Shown: positions 1 to 9,830 of the stretch, in pieces
Layout of the letters: each line of letters opens with the position of its first letter
Position numbering within the stretch: the stretch's first letter is position 1
From: Ophiosphaerella korrae
Lineage: Eukaryota > Ascomycota > Dothideomycetes > Pleosporales > Phaeosphaeriaceae
Reading direction: 5' to 3'
Assembly: GCA_028456385.1 (NCBI GenBank)
Contig: JALNQF010000624.1
Coordinates: 1 to 18,988 of the forward strand
DNA: 18,988 nucleotides
The notes under the pieces: model-generated
Told to the model about the DNA's origin: nothing
Databases searched by the model: none
Seen by the model: only the letters and a program-made list of their open reading frames with translations
Program-made: the position numbers and the translations under genes

Positions 1-1018
1 ATAATAATTAGTAAATAATTAGACTTGTTATAAGTAAAAATAAGAGAGTAATAACGCGCTTACGTTACGTAGATATATAGAATATATAGCTAAGACAAGA
101 GTATACTAGAGACTTATTTTAAGTCTCTTATATACTAACAAGTAAGATACTAGTAGATAGCCTAACTAAGTACTTCTTAGAGTAGTAGTTTAAGAAATTT
201 AAAGCTTACTTTAACTTTAAAGATATATAAGCTAAGCTTAAGTTATAAAAATTATAAAAGTAGAGTATAGAGCTATAAAAGAGTTTTTAAATTAAAGTGC
301 TAAAGCGTAGAGCTAAAGCTTAGAGCTAAGCTTAAAATAAAGTATCTATTTAAAATATAAGATTAATAAACTTATTAAGAAGTACCTTTACACGTAGATA
401 ATATATAAAAGTATCTTTAGCTTAAGCGTCTCTAGCTAGTAGAGTAGTAATAGCCCCTATTATAAAGGTAGCGTTAGTAAGCGTAGTAGTAGTAAGGTTT
501 TAAGTAAAAGTAAGAGTAAGAGTAAGTATAAGTATAAGTATAAGCTAAAGTAGAGGTAGAAGTAAGAGTAGTAAAAGAGTTTAAGAACCTAGAGTCTTTT
601 TTATAACTTTACTAAGTAGTATATAAAAAGTCTTTTAGAGAGCCTTAAGCTCTCTCTCTAGAGCCTTATAGGCCTAGGTAGTAATAAGAGTAATAGTAGT
701 GTAGTAAGTAATCTTAGAGCTATAATATAAGTTAGTTAACTAATATTAAATTAAAAAGCTAGAGTAGTTTTTTAAATTAACTTATATAAGAATATAGCTA
801 TAGCTACTAGTAGTATAGTGTATATAACGCTAAACTCTCTCTCTAAAAGAGTTATAGTAGCTCTTATTAGAGTAGCTTACTAACGCGCTATAAGTATAGT
901 AGAGGTAGGGCTCTTTATAAAGAGTACCTATAACTCCTTTAGAAGAAAAGGTATAAGAAGGTAAAAGCAAGAGTATTTATAGTACTAGAGTCTTTTTTAG
1001 TATACTTTTTCTTCTTCT

Positions 1019-1072
<54 letters not shown>

Positions 1073-1499
1073 CTTTAGAAGTAGTGTAAGAGTAAGATAT
1101 ATAAGTATAAGTAGCTTTCTTAGCTTTACTCTACAAGAACAAGTTAGTATAATAATTACTAATATAAAAAGTAAGCTTTAAAAGCTTTAAAAATAGTAAC
1201 TTATAATAGCTATAATAATAGTTACTAAAGAGTTTATAAGGCTAAGAAAACTCTAAATATACTACGCGTAGCGTATAAGCGCTTAGTACTTGTATATAAG
1301 TTTAAAATAAATAGAATTATAAGTAAAAGTATTTTTAACTAAGTTTAGATAACTACTATAAAACTTATTAAATAGCTCTACTACGTAGCTTACCTAGAAA
1401 GTATATTATAAGTTAGAGCTTTACTCTATATAATTTAAGTAAGCCTATAGTAGTAAGTAAGCTATATAAGCTATTTAAGCTACTCTACTATATATAAGT
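1..1499. other. AT-rich degenerate sequence, no gene recognised
   Basis: I find no coding similarity, RNA gene or LTR boundary in this stretch. It is purine-rich on the + strand up to about 1300, with runs of AGT/AAG/GAG triplets (for example 497-560) and short copies of an AGAGCTAAGCTT-like word at about 309-335. All three + frames are dense in TAA and TAG. CpA and TpG are rare, as expected of heavy RIP. It lies directly upstream of the host element's reverse transcriptase, so part of it may be that element's gag and protease mutated beyond recognition, but no zinc knuckle or protease motif could be found to support this. Confidence 0.5.
1019..1072. repeat. (TAG)18 microsatellite
   Basis: This is a perfect trinucleotide array of 54 bases with no interruption, flanked by a pyrimidine tract (CTTCTTCTT) on the left. 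Its perfection contrasts with the scrambled surroundings, which suggests replication slippage after most of the mutation had happened. Confidence 0.95.
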
Positions 1500-3304
1500 A
1501 GCCTAGCTTAGATAGCTCTTTAATTAATAATTATCTCCTACTTATTCCTAAGCTTATATCTTATAATATAATTTTACTAGTTTTAGTACTTATAGTTCTA
1601 AATATAAAGTAACTATAAAATATACTAAGTATATTATAAAAGCTAGACTATAAATTTTTTTTTTTATATAAATTTAAGTATAAATCTACTACGCTAAGTA
1701 GTTATAAAAGAGCTATCTTTTATATCTTTTATCTTTATATTAATATTATAAACTTATTAATATTATAAACTTACTAATATTTAACTACTTTTTTACTTTT
1801 AGTTAGCGCTTAGTAAGCTACTAGGTATATATACTTAGTACTTTCTTAGATAGCTATATCTACTATTTACTCTTATTAGTTAATTATTAAAACTACTTTA
1901 TTAAGTTATTTTATATAAAGTCTACTTTATAAGTATATATACTTATAGAGTTATACTATTTAGCTTTACTAACGTACTAGCTACTTTTTAACGTATAATT
2001 AACTTAGCTTTACTAAACTATTTAGATAATATTTTAGTATATTTAGAAAATAAAGAAGAATATATATTATAAGTTAGAAAAGTTCTAACTTACTTAAAAG
2101 ACTAAGGATTTTTTATAAACTCTAAGAAATTATACTTCTACTAGAAATTTATATAATTTTTAAGTATAGTTATCTTTAATAAAAGGATCTTAATAGACCT
2201 AGATAAAATTAAAGCTATCTAAGAATAAGAAATACCTAAAACTATAAAAGAGGTCTTAGTATTTCTAGGCTATACTAGATTTCTCTAGCGCTTTATTAAG
2301 AACTACTTAAGCTTAGCCTTTCTACTTATAAAGCTAATTAAATTAAAAGTTATCTACTTACTAGCTTTTAAAAAAAAAAAAAAAAAACTAGTATAACCCT
2401 ATTAAAATTACTTAAGAATATATTATAGCTTTTAATAAACTTAAAGCTACTTTTATTCTAAGAATAGTTTTCTTTACTTTAATACTTTATAACTAATCTA
2501 TATATATACTAATACTTTTAGATAGATATCTAGTAGAATTATAAAGTAGCTAAACTTAGAAAGTATTTAGTAACTAGTTAGATTCTTTTTAAAAAAGTAT
2601 ACTCTAGCTAAATATAACTATAATATATATAACCTAGAACTTTTAGCTATTATTTAAATATTTAAAGAATAAGAACCTAAGCTTATAAAAAGTCTTTACT
2701 TTATTAGTATTATTATAAACCTCTAAAATCTATAAATATTTATAATAATAAAAAAGCTTAATTATAGATAAGCTTAATAGTTTTTATTTCTTTCCTAATT
2801 TAACTTTTATATTAAATACAAACCCTAGAGAAATAAATAGAATTACTAATATATTAAGTTAACACTTCTAGAATATACTAATAGTTAACTTAGTCCTATA
2901 AGTATTAAATATTTATAAGTAATACTATAGCCTTATTTACTTATACTAGGTATAAAGCTTACTCTAAATATAGTAATCTATATACTTTTACTAGAAAACT
3001 AATTTTAGCTAAACTTCTATATATCTAAATATTACTTTTTAGTTTAATACTACTTTTAAATAGTTTCTAAAAAACTCTAATAAAATAACTCTATAGAAAA
3101 ATTCTTTATAAGCTAAAATAGAAACCTAGACCTTAGCTTACTACTATATACTAAAAACTCTAGGTTTACTAAAAAGCTTCTCTATTACTTATATAAAATT
3201 CCTAGTTACTTTAGCTACTTTTAAAGTTATAGATAAAGATAGAATAAAGCGTTTAAAATACTTCTATAAAGCTAAGTACTATTTCTCTAGAACTAATATA
3301 AGCT
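1500..3304 (+). pseudogene. Old Ty3/Gypsy element: reverse transcriptase and RNase H remnant
   Basis: This is the 5' part of the pol of the oldest element, which carries the other insertions. An N-N-Y-x-L-x-L-I-P-K-L-I stretch near 1510-1550 fits the conserved start of Gypsy reverse transcriptase. At 1962-1991 the frame reads S-F-T-N-V-L-A-T-F-stop, matching the family G-L-T-N-A-P-A-T-F-Q block. The active site reads Y-L-D-N at 2019-2030 where Y-x-D-D is expected; G-to-A change explains the second Asp. The thumb and connection region follows to about 2400. RNase H follows, with K-K-L-N-x-R at about 2751-2768 and T-N-I-L-S at 2845-2859 standing for A-D-A-L-S. Landmarks from 1962 to about 2830 share one frame; the last one is shifted, so a small indel is likely. 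Sequence to 3304 would be the spacer before integrase. Gag and protease were not found. Confidence 0.82.
2370..2387 (+). repeat. A18 homopolymer inside the old pol
   Basis: A run of 18 A residues lies in the reverse transcriptase/RNase H connection of the old element. A shorter T11 run lies at 1655-1665. Both are probably slippage products in already dead sequence and are likely places for frame changes. Confidence 0.9.
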
Positions 3305-3309
3305 CTATA
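3305..3309. repeat. Target-site duplication CTATA, left copy (element A)
   Basis: CTATA lies immediately before the first base of the left LTR and is repeated exactly at 10305-10309 after the right LTR. Five bases is the usual duplication size for Ty3/Gypsy integrase. The match fixes both element ends to the base. Confidence 0.93.
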
Positions 3310-3769
3310 TATTATAGCAGTAACAAGAGAAACTAAGATAGAACTAATTAGTCTACGCTTAGCTACTAACGAAGTATAAGATAAGTAGGGTAACAACCTA
3401 TAGGATAACAAGTTTAATTAGGAAGCTAACTATAATATAAACACGTAATAGATTCGTAAATTCGCGATCTTAGTAAATACGAAGCCGCGAAGCTATTATG
3501 TAACAAATTCGTAAATTCGCGATCTTAGTAAATACGAAGCAACGAAGCTACTAAGATATTATTACTATATAGTTAGTAGTAATGCGCATTATTAGGATAG
3601 TATCGGCAATTTAATTATTAACTACGAGCAACAATATAGAGATAGTTACAAAACATCTTCTATTGTTTATAGCTTATTATAGATTATAACACGAACTTTT
3701 ACTATTACCTTACAATCTACTAATACCCTCTTAGGCTACTAGGAAGTCGACCCTAGTAAGCTAGTAATA
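3310..3769 (+). repeat. Left LTR of element A (460 bp)
   Basis: It begins TATTATAG (ancestral TG...; the right LTR keeps TGTTATAG) and ends TAATA (right LTR TAACA), so the ancestral ends are the standard TG...CA. Aligned by eye with the right LTR it has the same length, no gaps, and about 43 differences, all transitions. It retains CpG-rich patches (TTCGCGATC, CCGCGAAG) that the right LTR has partly lost. TATA-like words are everywhere, so I do not call a promoter position. Confidence 0.96.
3446..3555. repeat. 55-bp tandem duplication within the LTR
   Basis: Two adjacent 55-bp units, 3446-3500 and 3501-3555, share the core TAAATTCGCGATCTTAGTAA. Each unit contains the inverted pair TTCGTA and TACGAA around that core (first unit 3453-3458 and 3478-3483). 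The same duplication lies in the right LTR (9981-10090) and in both LTRs of element B (11138-11247 and 17733-17842), so it predates the split of the two subfamilies. Its place in the LTR would suit a cis-regulatory repeat, but that is inference. Confidence 0.88.
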
Positions 3770-3787
3770 CCTTGCTAATTTAGTTAT
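3770..3787 (+). promoter_or_regulatory. Presumed primer-binding site of element A
   Basis: Minus-strand priming should occur just inside the left LTR. The sequence here starts CCTTGCTAATTTAG, and element B has CCTTACTAATTTAG at the same place. It does not begin with TGG, the complement of a tRNA 3' CCA end, and RIP cannot turn TGG into CCT. The position is supported by both elements; the primer is unknown. Confidence 0.45.
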
Positions 3788-4099
3788 TACAAGAAGCAAA
3801 GCGTAAGTAGCGCATAGTCTAGCTAATATAATAGTAGAAAGTTTAATAAGTAAAGCCCTTAGGAGTAGTTATAAGTTAGATAGTACTATATAGGAAACAA
3901 TTAAAGATCGTATAAATAAATTAATTAACAACAAAGAAGATATAAAGATAGTAATTAAAGTATTAGAAACGTAGAATAGGGAACTATAAGACTACTTAAA
4001 ATAGAATAAAGTATAAATTAAAGCTATTATTAAAGGCTAGAACTAGATAGAAATAATTACCTAACAACTAGAAACAAGTACAATAAAGAAACTACCTAA

Positions 4100-4844
4100 G
4101 ATACTTGTTCTTAAAAAGTTTAATAGAACAAAAGAGAAATTAAGACCCTTTATAGCGTTAGCATAACTCTAGATAGATATATAAGTACTATACTTTAATA
4201 TAGAAGAAAAGAAGGTAATATATATTAGACTACACCTTAAAGAAGACGCAATAAGATAGTATAAGCTCTACTAGATAGACTATACAACATATTCTCTAAT
4301 AACCTAAAAAGATAAAACTAGAGCTATTTTTAGAAGTTACAAATACTTTACTAAATAAATAAGAGTAGTATTTAGGGATATAGATATTACCTAATAAGCT
4401 AAAGAGAAACTTAAAAGGCTTACATAAAACAAGAGTATCTTAGAATACGTATTATAATTTAAATAACTAAGTTAAAACATAGAATAGAACGAATTAGCTC
4501 TTATATTACGATTTAAACAAGGACTAAACGTAAAAATCTAATACAAAATAATATATATAGAGAAGCCTAGGACACTAGAAGCCCTAAAACAATAGGTAAT
4601 CTAAATTAATAACGACCTTTAAGAATAGAAAAAGAATAAGTATAGTAGCTAAACTAGAAATTAGGATACTAGAGACTCTATAATTCTTAACGCAAACAAG
4701 GATAGAAGGAAAAAGAAGAACAAAGACTTTACGTATTTTAACTATAGCAAGAAAGGCTACTACGCGAAAGACTACTAATTAAAGAAGAAAAAGGATATAG
4801 TATATTATAAATATAGGAAACTAAGATACTATATAAAGGAATGT
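4100..4844 (+). other. Element A Gag capsid-like region and nucleocapsid zinc knuckles
   Basis: A K-F-N-x-T-x-E-K-L-x-P-F block at about 4116-4152 fits the retrotransposon Gag family. Two knuckles of the form C-X2-C-X4-H-X4-C follow. Knuckle 1 (4734-4775) has Tyr at all four metal-ligand positions. Knuckle 2 (4803-4844) has Tyr at three and keeps the last Cys (TGT at 4842). Cys-to-Tyr (TGY to TAY) and His-to-Tyr (CAY to TAY) are both single RIP steps. These domains would package element RNA in the particle. Confidence 0.85.
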
Positions 4845-4979
4845 AAAAGTAAAGACTATAAAAAAAATAAGGAAACTTAGTTAAAGATAATAGAGAAAAA
4901 GAAAGAAATACTATAAGCATAGGCTAAACCTTAGGAAAAGGTAGCTAGAAGTAAAGAAATACAATACGTAATACTCTAT

Positions 4980-5027
4980 TAGACCTTTTATTATAAAGAC
5001 AACTACTATATATACCTTTCTAGTAAA
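4980..5027 (+). other. Conserved Cys/His-like motif in the Gag-to-protease linker (A)
   Basis: About 400 codons separate the knuckles from the protease motif. Near the start, codons read stop-T-F-Y-Y-K-D-N-Y-Y-I-Y-L-S-S-K. If RIP is allowed for, the first stop was Trp and the Tyr codons at 4989, 5004 and 5013 could be Cys, Cys and His. Element B has the same pattern at the matching place. Whether it binds metal is not shown. Confidence 0.45.
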
Positions 5028-5989
5028 TAGGGAGTAGGATAGTTCCTATAAAAGAATAGAGTAGTAGCAACAAAAGAAAGAACAAAAGTATAGCTAGAAG
5101 AAATAGTGTATATAATAGACTTACTAATAGAAGACTTAGAAAGAGAAGAGCCCTAGACCCTATTAATCTAGGCTAAAGGATAGGCACTAGATAAAGAGAC
5201 TACTACAGCTTCCTCTAAAGGACTGTAAGAAAGTAAAAGATAGATTAGTATAAGAGGTATAGAGTACGCCTAGCTAGATATACATAGCTATAATAGCTAT
5301 ACAATAATAGATATAGAGGTATAAAACAAAGAATAGAAATTTATTTAGAAATACTTACTAGTTATAAGTATAGAGGAAGCGTACAAAGACTAAAAAGAAC
5401 GCAATCCTAAAGAAAAGAAGTTTACACTATTTTAAGAATAGATAAAATAATATATAGTTATAGTAAGTAGGATACCTACGTAAAAGGAATAGTAGTACTT
5501 TATAAGAAAAACATAATAGATTAACGAAGCCTATATACTACAAATACTAATAGTATACTACGTTCTAACAAATATAAGACCTAGAATAGATAGTTACTAG
5601 GAAGGGGATAACAAAATAATAGATCCTAAGCACCTAGCACATTTTAAAGCATTATAGATATTATACCTAGAGAAGAACTATATAATATATAGAAACTCTA
5701 AAGTAAACAACAAAGTATAGCCTATAAGAAGAAGAGGCTATAACTATATAAGAGTAATTCTAGCAGAAGATATCTAAGGATAAGAAATAATACTAGAAGA
5801 AGGTTACGTAGTAATAAGGCCTAGACTAAAACTACCTAGGAAATACGTCTAAGGAAGACTATAGTACAAATACAAGTATAACAAATATCTAAAATATAAA
5901 GAATATAAACTTAAAACAAAGCTATAGCCCTAAGAAGATAGATAATTTATAAAAATACTAAAGCAAGAAAGGCTAGAAGGTATAGGAAG

Positions 5990-6310
5990 CCTATATATTA
6001 CAAAGATAAGTACTTATTAAAGAAAGAAAGTACAATTAATAATTAATAGTAGAGCTACAAGAAACTTTATATTAAAGAAGTTTGTAGAAAACTAAAGAAT
6101 AACTTATACTATAAAGAAGTATCCTTAACAACTAAGTATAATTAAAAGAAAACTATTCTAAGAACCTATAAGGTTCGAGACAACACCCTCTATACTAGAA
6201 CTAGAAGGGATAACAATTAAGAATATAGTTATAGATATAACAACAATTAATAACAAACAAGATATAATACTAGGAATACTATAGTTATAAATAACTAACC
6301 TAAGAATTAA
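5990..6310 (+). other. Element A aspartic protease region
   Basis: The active-site block reads N-S-R-A-T at 6045-6059 where retropepsins have D-S/T-G-A-T. The Asp-to-Asn and Gly-to-Arg changes are both G-to-A, as RIP gives. The flanking hydrophobic residues (L-I-I before; N-F-I after) fit the family. This enzyme would cut the Gag-Pol polyprotein; the catalytic Asp is lost here. Confidence 0.8.
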
Positions 6311-6559
6311 TTAGAGAACAAGGAAAATTAGCTACCTTAAGAAAGAAATATTAAAAGCTAACATAGCTACACACAAAGGAGAATTCCTAAAAGAATACAA
6401 GAAATAAGAAAAACAGCTTATAGAACCTAAAGATTACCTCCTAAAACACTAACTATAGGACTTAGCAATAGATCTAAAAGAAGATAAGGACGTAAGATAG
6501 AGCCTAGTTTATAGAAAAATAGAAAAAGAATCTAAGATTAAACAAACGTTTATCAAAAA

Positions 6560-7770
6560 CGCACTAAAGAAAAGATAGATACAAGAATCTAAGTCCTTAG
6601 TAGTACATAGACTTATATTCGTAGACAAAAAAGGAATAAGTAATAAAAGACCTTACGTAGACTTTAGAAAAACTAACGCAATTATAAACAAGAACTAATA
6701 CCCTTTACTATAAATAGACGTAATACAAGATAGACTATAGAAAGCAAGAATCTTTACAAAACTAGACATCTAGAATACCTACTACTAGATTAGAATTAAG
6801 AAAGGCGATAAATAGAAAATAGTATTTAGAACACAATATAGACTATATAAATACCTAGTTATGCCCTTTAGCTTAACAAACGCACTAGTAGCCTTCTAAG
6901 AAAGAATAAATATAGTACTAAGAGAGTACTTAGATATATTTATATTTATATACCTAGATAATATCCTTATATTCTTAGAAATAGAGGAAGAATACGTGCA
7001 ACACGTATACAAAGTGTTAGAAAAATTAGTAGAAAGTAAACTATTTCTTAAAATAAGAAAATGTAAATTCTATATAAAAGAAACAGACTTCCTTAGATTT
7101 ATTATTAAACTAGGAAAAATCAAGATTAATCTAGAAAAAATCAGATTAATTAACGAATAGCTAATACTAAAGAACCTAAAGGAAGTACAACAATTTTATA
7201 GCCTAGCTAACTTTTACAAAAAGTTAATAGTAAGATAGTCTAAAGATATAGAACTAATAACAAGGCTTATAAAAAAGGATACACTATTTAAATAGATAAA
7301 GGAATATAATAAAGTATTTAAGAAGATTAAAAAGAAGTTTATAGAAAACCTAGTTATTAGAATATACAACCTAGACCTACTAGTAATAGTAAAAACAGAC
7401 GTATCTAATTTAGTCTATAGAATAGTACTAATACAAGAAGACCTAAAGACTAAGAAAGAATATTTAGTTAAATACTTCTCTAAGAAAATAAAGCTAGTAG
7501 AGCTTAACTATCTAATTTATAATAAAGAGATACTAGTAATCTATAAAGTATTTAAATAATAGAGAGTATACCTATAAAGAGTAAAATACTAAATAAAGGT
7601 CTATATAAACTATAAGAATCTTATAAAATTTATACTAAACAAAGAACTAATATAACAATATATAAGATAGTAGGAATTCCTATTAATATTTAATATAGAA
7701 ATTATACATACAAAAGAAAAAGATAACTAATTTATAGACGCCCTTAGTAGAAGACTAGACTTATAGAAAG
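6560..7770 (+). other. Element A reverse transcriptase and RNase H
   Basis: The reverse transcriptase begins near 6580 with a V-x-K/D-K-K-G and Y-V-D-F-R-K-x-N block. It has P-F-S-L-T-N-A before the active site, which reads Y-L-D-N at 6951-6962. The family motif is Y-x-D-D, so the second catalytic Asp is lost by a G-to-A change. The RNase H keeps its first Asp (7398) in K-T-D-V-S, has N-Y-x-I-Y-N-K-E-I-L-V-I at about 7506-7541, and ends with D-A-L-S-R at 7737-7751. These two enzymes copy element RNA into DNA and remove the template. Confidence 0.93.
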
Positions 7771-7929
7771 AAGTAAGCGCTACTAGTATAGTTCTAGTTA
7801 AAAACAAAGAAGGATATTTAGTCCTAAATACACCTAAAATAGCTACAACACTCGAAAGAAAAAGTAGCGAGCTAGACGAATAGATTTAAAAAGAAACAAA
7901 AAAAGCCCCTAAAGAAATAAAGAAACTTA

Positions 7930-8960
7930 AGATTAATAAAAGTCTTATAAAAGCGTATAGAAAAACGTATATTCTAGGAAAGATACAAAGAGAATTTATA
8001 CAATAGTTCTACAAACTACTAGTATATAGACATTAAGGAATTAATAAAATACTAGATAGACTACTAAGAGATTACTATATCCTAAGAGCAAGACAATTAG
8101 TAATAGAAGTACTACAAGATTATATAGAATACTAAAAGAATAAGTATAGTAGGCACGCACTATATAAGAAGCTATAACTAGTAGAAGTACTAGAATAACT
8201 ATAGAGAGTTATTATAATAGATTTTATTATAAAACTACCTAAGTTAAAAGACCTAATATTAGGAGTTAAGTACAATAGAATCCTAACAATAGTAGATAAA
8301 CTTACAAAGTACTTATACTTTAGACTACATAAAGAGAAAAGTAGGATAGAAGTTACTATACACTAGGTTCTAGGAACTATAATTAGCTAATACAGACTAC
8401 TAGATAAGATTATTATAGATAGAGACATAAGATTTATATTAAAACTATAGGGAACAATAATAGTACAATTAGGAATTAAATATATAATATCTACTATATA
8501 CTACCTATAAATAGATAGACAATTAGAAAGAATAAATTAAATAGTAGAACAATACTTAAGATACTACCTTAATTACAACTAGAATAACTAGGTATAGTTA
8601 CTACCTATAGCATAGTTAGCATACAACAGCGCAAAGAATAAGATAATAGAAGTATTACTTTTTTTCGCGAACTATAGATTTAACCCTAGTATATATAGAA
8701 TACTAAGACTAGAGATATCTTAGTTACTAAGGGGAGAAAACTTTACTAATAGACTTAAAGACATACACGAGCAATTAAGACAAGATATAAAATTCCTATA
8801 TAATTAAATAGCAAAGTACTATAACAAGAAATATAAAGAGGGACCCTAATTTAGAAAGGGAGAAAAAATAGGACTATACAAAATCGAGAAAGAAGTTACG
8901 CTAGTTATATTTAAACTAAAACTACTAAACAAAATAAAGATACACCTAACTTTCTACGTA
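7930..8960 (+). other. Element A integrase, with a 63-bp gap in its C-terminal part
   Basis: The N-terminal zinc module shows H at 8031 and Y-x-x-Y at 8121-8132 where C-x-x-C is expected. The catalytic core has Asp at 8220 (I-I-D-F), Asp at 8418 or 8424 (D-R-D) and Glu at 8526 (D-R-x-L-E-R), so the D,D-35-E residues survive. After the core, element A lacks 21 codons that element B has (B about 16558-16620), just before the G-L-Y-K block that matches the chromovirus GPY/F module. The missing part includes the basic L-L-x-R-N-I-K segment common in this family, so a deletion in A is more likely than an insertion in B. Confidence 0.9.
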
Positions 8961-9035
8961 GTACTACTCGAAATAGTACTACAAAACGTAGAACTACTAG
9001 TGTACAAAGTAGATACGTATAGAGAATAAGAAGAA

Positions 9036-9195
9036 TAGGAAGTAAAAGAAATCCTAGCACACTAGTTCTGTAATAGCAGGAACTACTATCTAGTAAAATA
9101 GATAGGTATAGACAAAAAAGGACAACTATAAGAAGAAATATAAGAACTAGAGGACAACCTTAATTACCCTAAGAAACTAGAAGACTTCTAAAGTT
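9036..9195 (+). other. Element A C-terminal chromodomain
   Basis: The frame reads E-V-K-E-I-L at 9039-9056, then N-Y-Y-L-V-K-stop-I-G, then E-D-N-L near 9150. This follows the chromodomain pattern E-V-E-x-I-L ... Y-x-V-K-W-x-G ... E-x-x-x-N-L. The stop after V-K lies where the domain has Trp (TGG to TAG). In chromoviruses this domain tethers integrase to modified histones and biases insertion to heterochromatin, which would agree with the nested setting. Confidence 0.88.
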
Positions 9196-9236
9196 AAAAC
9201 CCTCTAGAATACTTAGTAGTAAGTTAAGAAAACTAA

Positions 9237-9830
9237 CAATACTATCGCTAGATAGAGAGGCGATAGGAGCGCCTAATATAATAGGAGCTAGAGCAGCCTC
9301 TACTACATTATCTAAATCTAATTTAGCCTCTAAGGCATAAAACTATTTAGATAACTTAGCGTTATTATAAGCCTTTATCTTATAAAGACACTTAATACAA
9401 GAATAAAGCTCTACTAGCTTACAAAGAGTTAACTTGCGCTTAGCCTTAGTAGTAGCGAGCTATAACAACAATTGCGCTTAAGCCCTATTAATAGCTCGCC
9501 CTATATAACTTAGTAGAAGGAGACTATATAGAAATTAAACACTTACACTCTATAAGCGAAACCCTAGAGGAAACGTACTTATACTAGATATTAGCAAGAA
9601 TACACTCGTTACAATATTTACTATCCTTTAAAGACATAAGACAAGTAAGACCTAATTTAGTACAATAACAACATAGAAATATCTTAATCCTATTGCGAAC
9701 AATATAAGCTACAAGGAGAAGTTTGTTACGCTAGGACTAAGATAGTATAGAGAGTAATAAAGAACTAAGGATTAATAAAGAAATAGGATTAATAACCTTA
9801 GTACTAGTATAGAGAAATAAGGGACTACGT
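9237..9830. other. Element A 3' tail between pol and the purine tract
   Basis: About 600 bp lie between the chromodomain and the right LTR, and element B keeps the same tail at 16989-17582. Two open-looking stretches are seen. On the - strand, about 9486 down to 9220, codons run with very few stops and include A-L-E-A-K-L-D-L-D-N. On the + strand, about 9498-9840, the pol frame becomes open again apart from RIP-type stops (G-D-Y-I-E-I-K-H-L-H). I recognise neither product. They could be a short extra ORF, or chance openness in biased sequence. Confidence 0.5.

Larger units (their letters stand above)
3831..9236 (+). pseudogene. Element A gag-pol polyprotein, broken by RIP stops
   Basis: One + frame (codons starting at multiples of 3) carries every domain of the polyprotein without a frameshift: CCHC knuckles 4734-4844, protease motif 6045-6056, reverse transcriptase active site 6951-6962, RNase H Asp 7398, integrase Asp 8220, Asp 8418/8424 and Glu 8526, and chromodomain from 9036. 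Dozens of stops interrupt it, nearly all TAA or TAG, as expected from CAA, CAG or TGG after RIP. The start is uncertain: ATA at 3831 is the best candidate for a mutated ATG because element B has ATA at the matching codon. The end is set near the stops at 9225-9236, after the chromodomain. Gag and Pol seem to share a single open frame, as in several fungal chromoviruses. Confidence 0.93.

Noticed and set aside
1..1499. Left LTR or gag of the old element
   Set aside because: No TG...CA boundary, no sequence shared with 18591-18988 and no zinc knuckle could be found, so it stays unassigned.
2019..2030. Y-L-D-N in the old element as a LINE or Copia reverse transcriptase
   Set aside because: The flanking T-N-x-x-A-T-F block, the RNase H directly after, and integrase after that give the Gypsy order; Copia has integrase before reverse transcriptase and LINEs lack this integrase.
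3446..3555. Repeats in the LTR as a CRISPR-like array
   Set aside because: There are only two adjacent units with no spacers, inside an LTR, in a fungal-type retroelement.
4738..4920. 60-residue open frame on the - strand
   Set aside because: It lies antisense to the zinc knuckles of element A, is rich in Leu, Ser, Tyr and Phe as expected from the complement of A/G-rich sequence, and has no recognisable motif.
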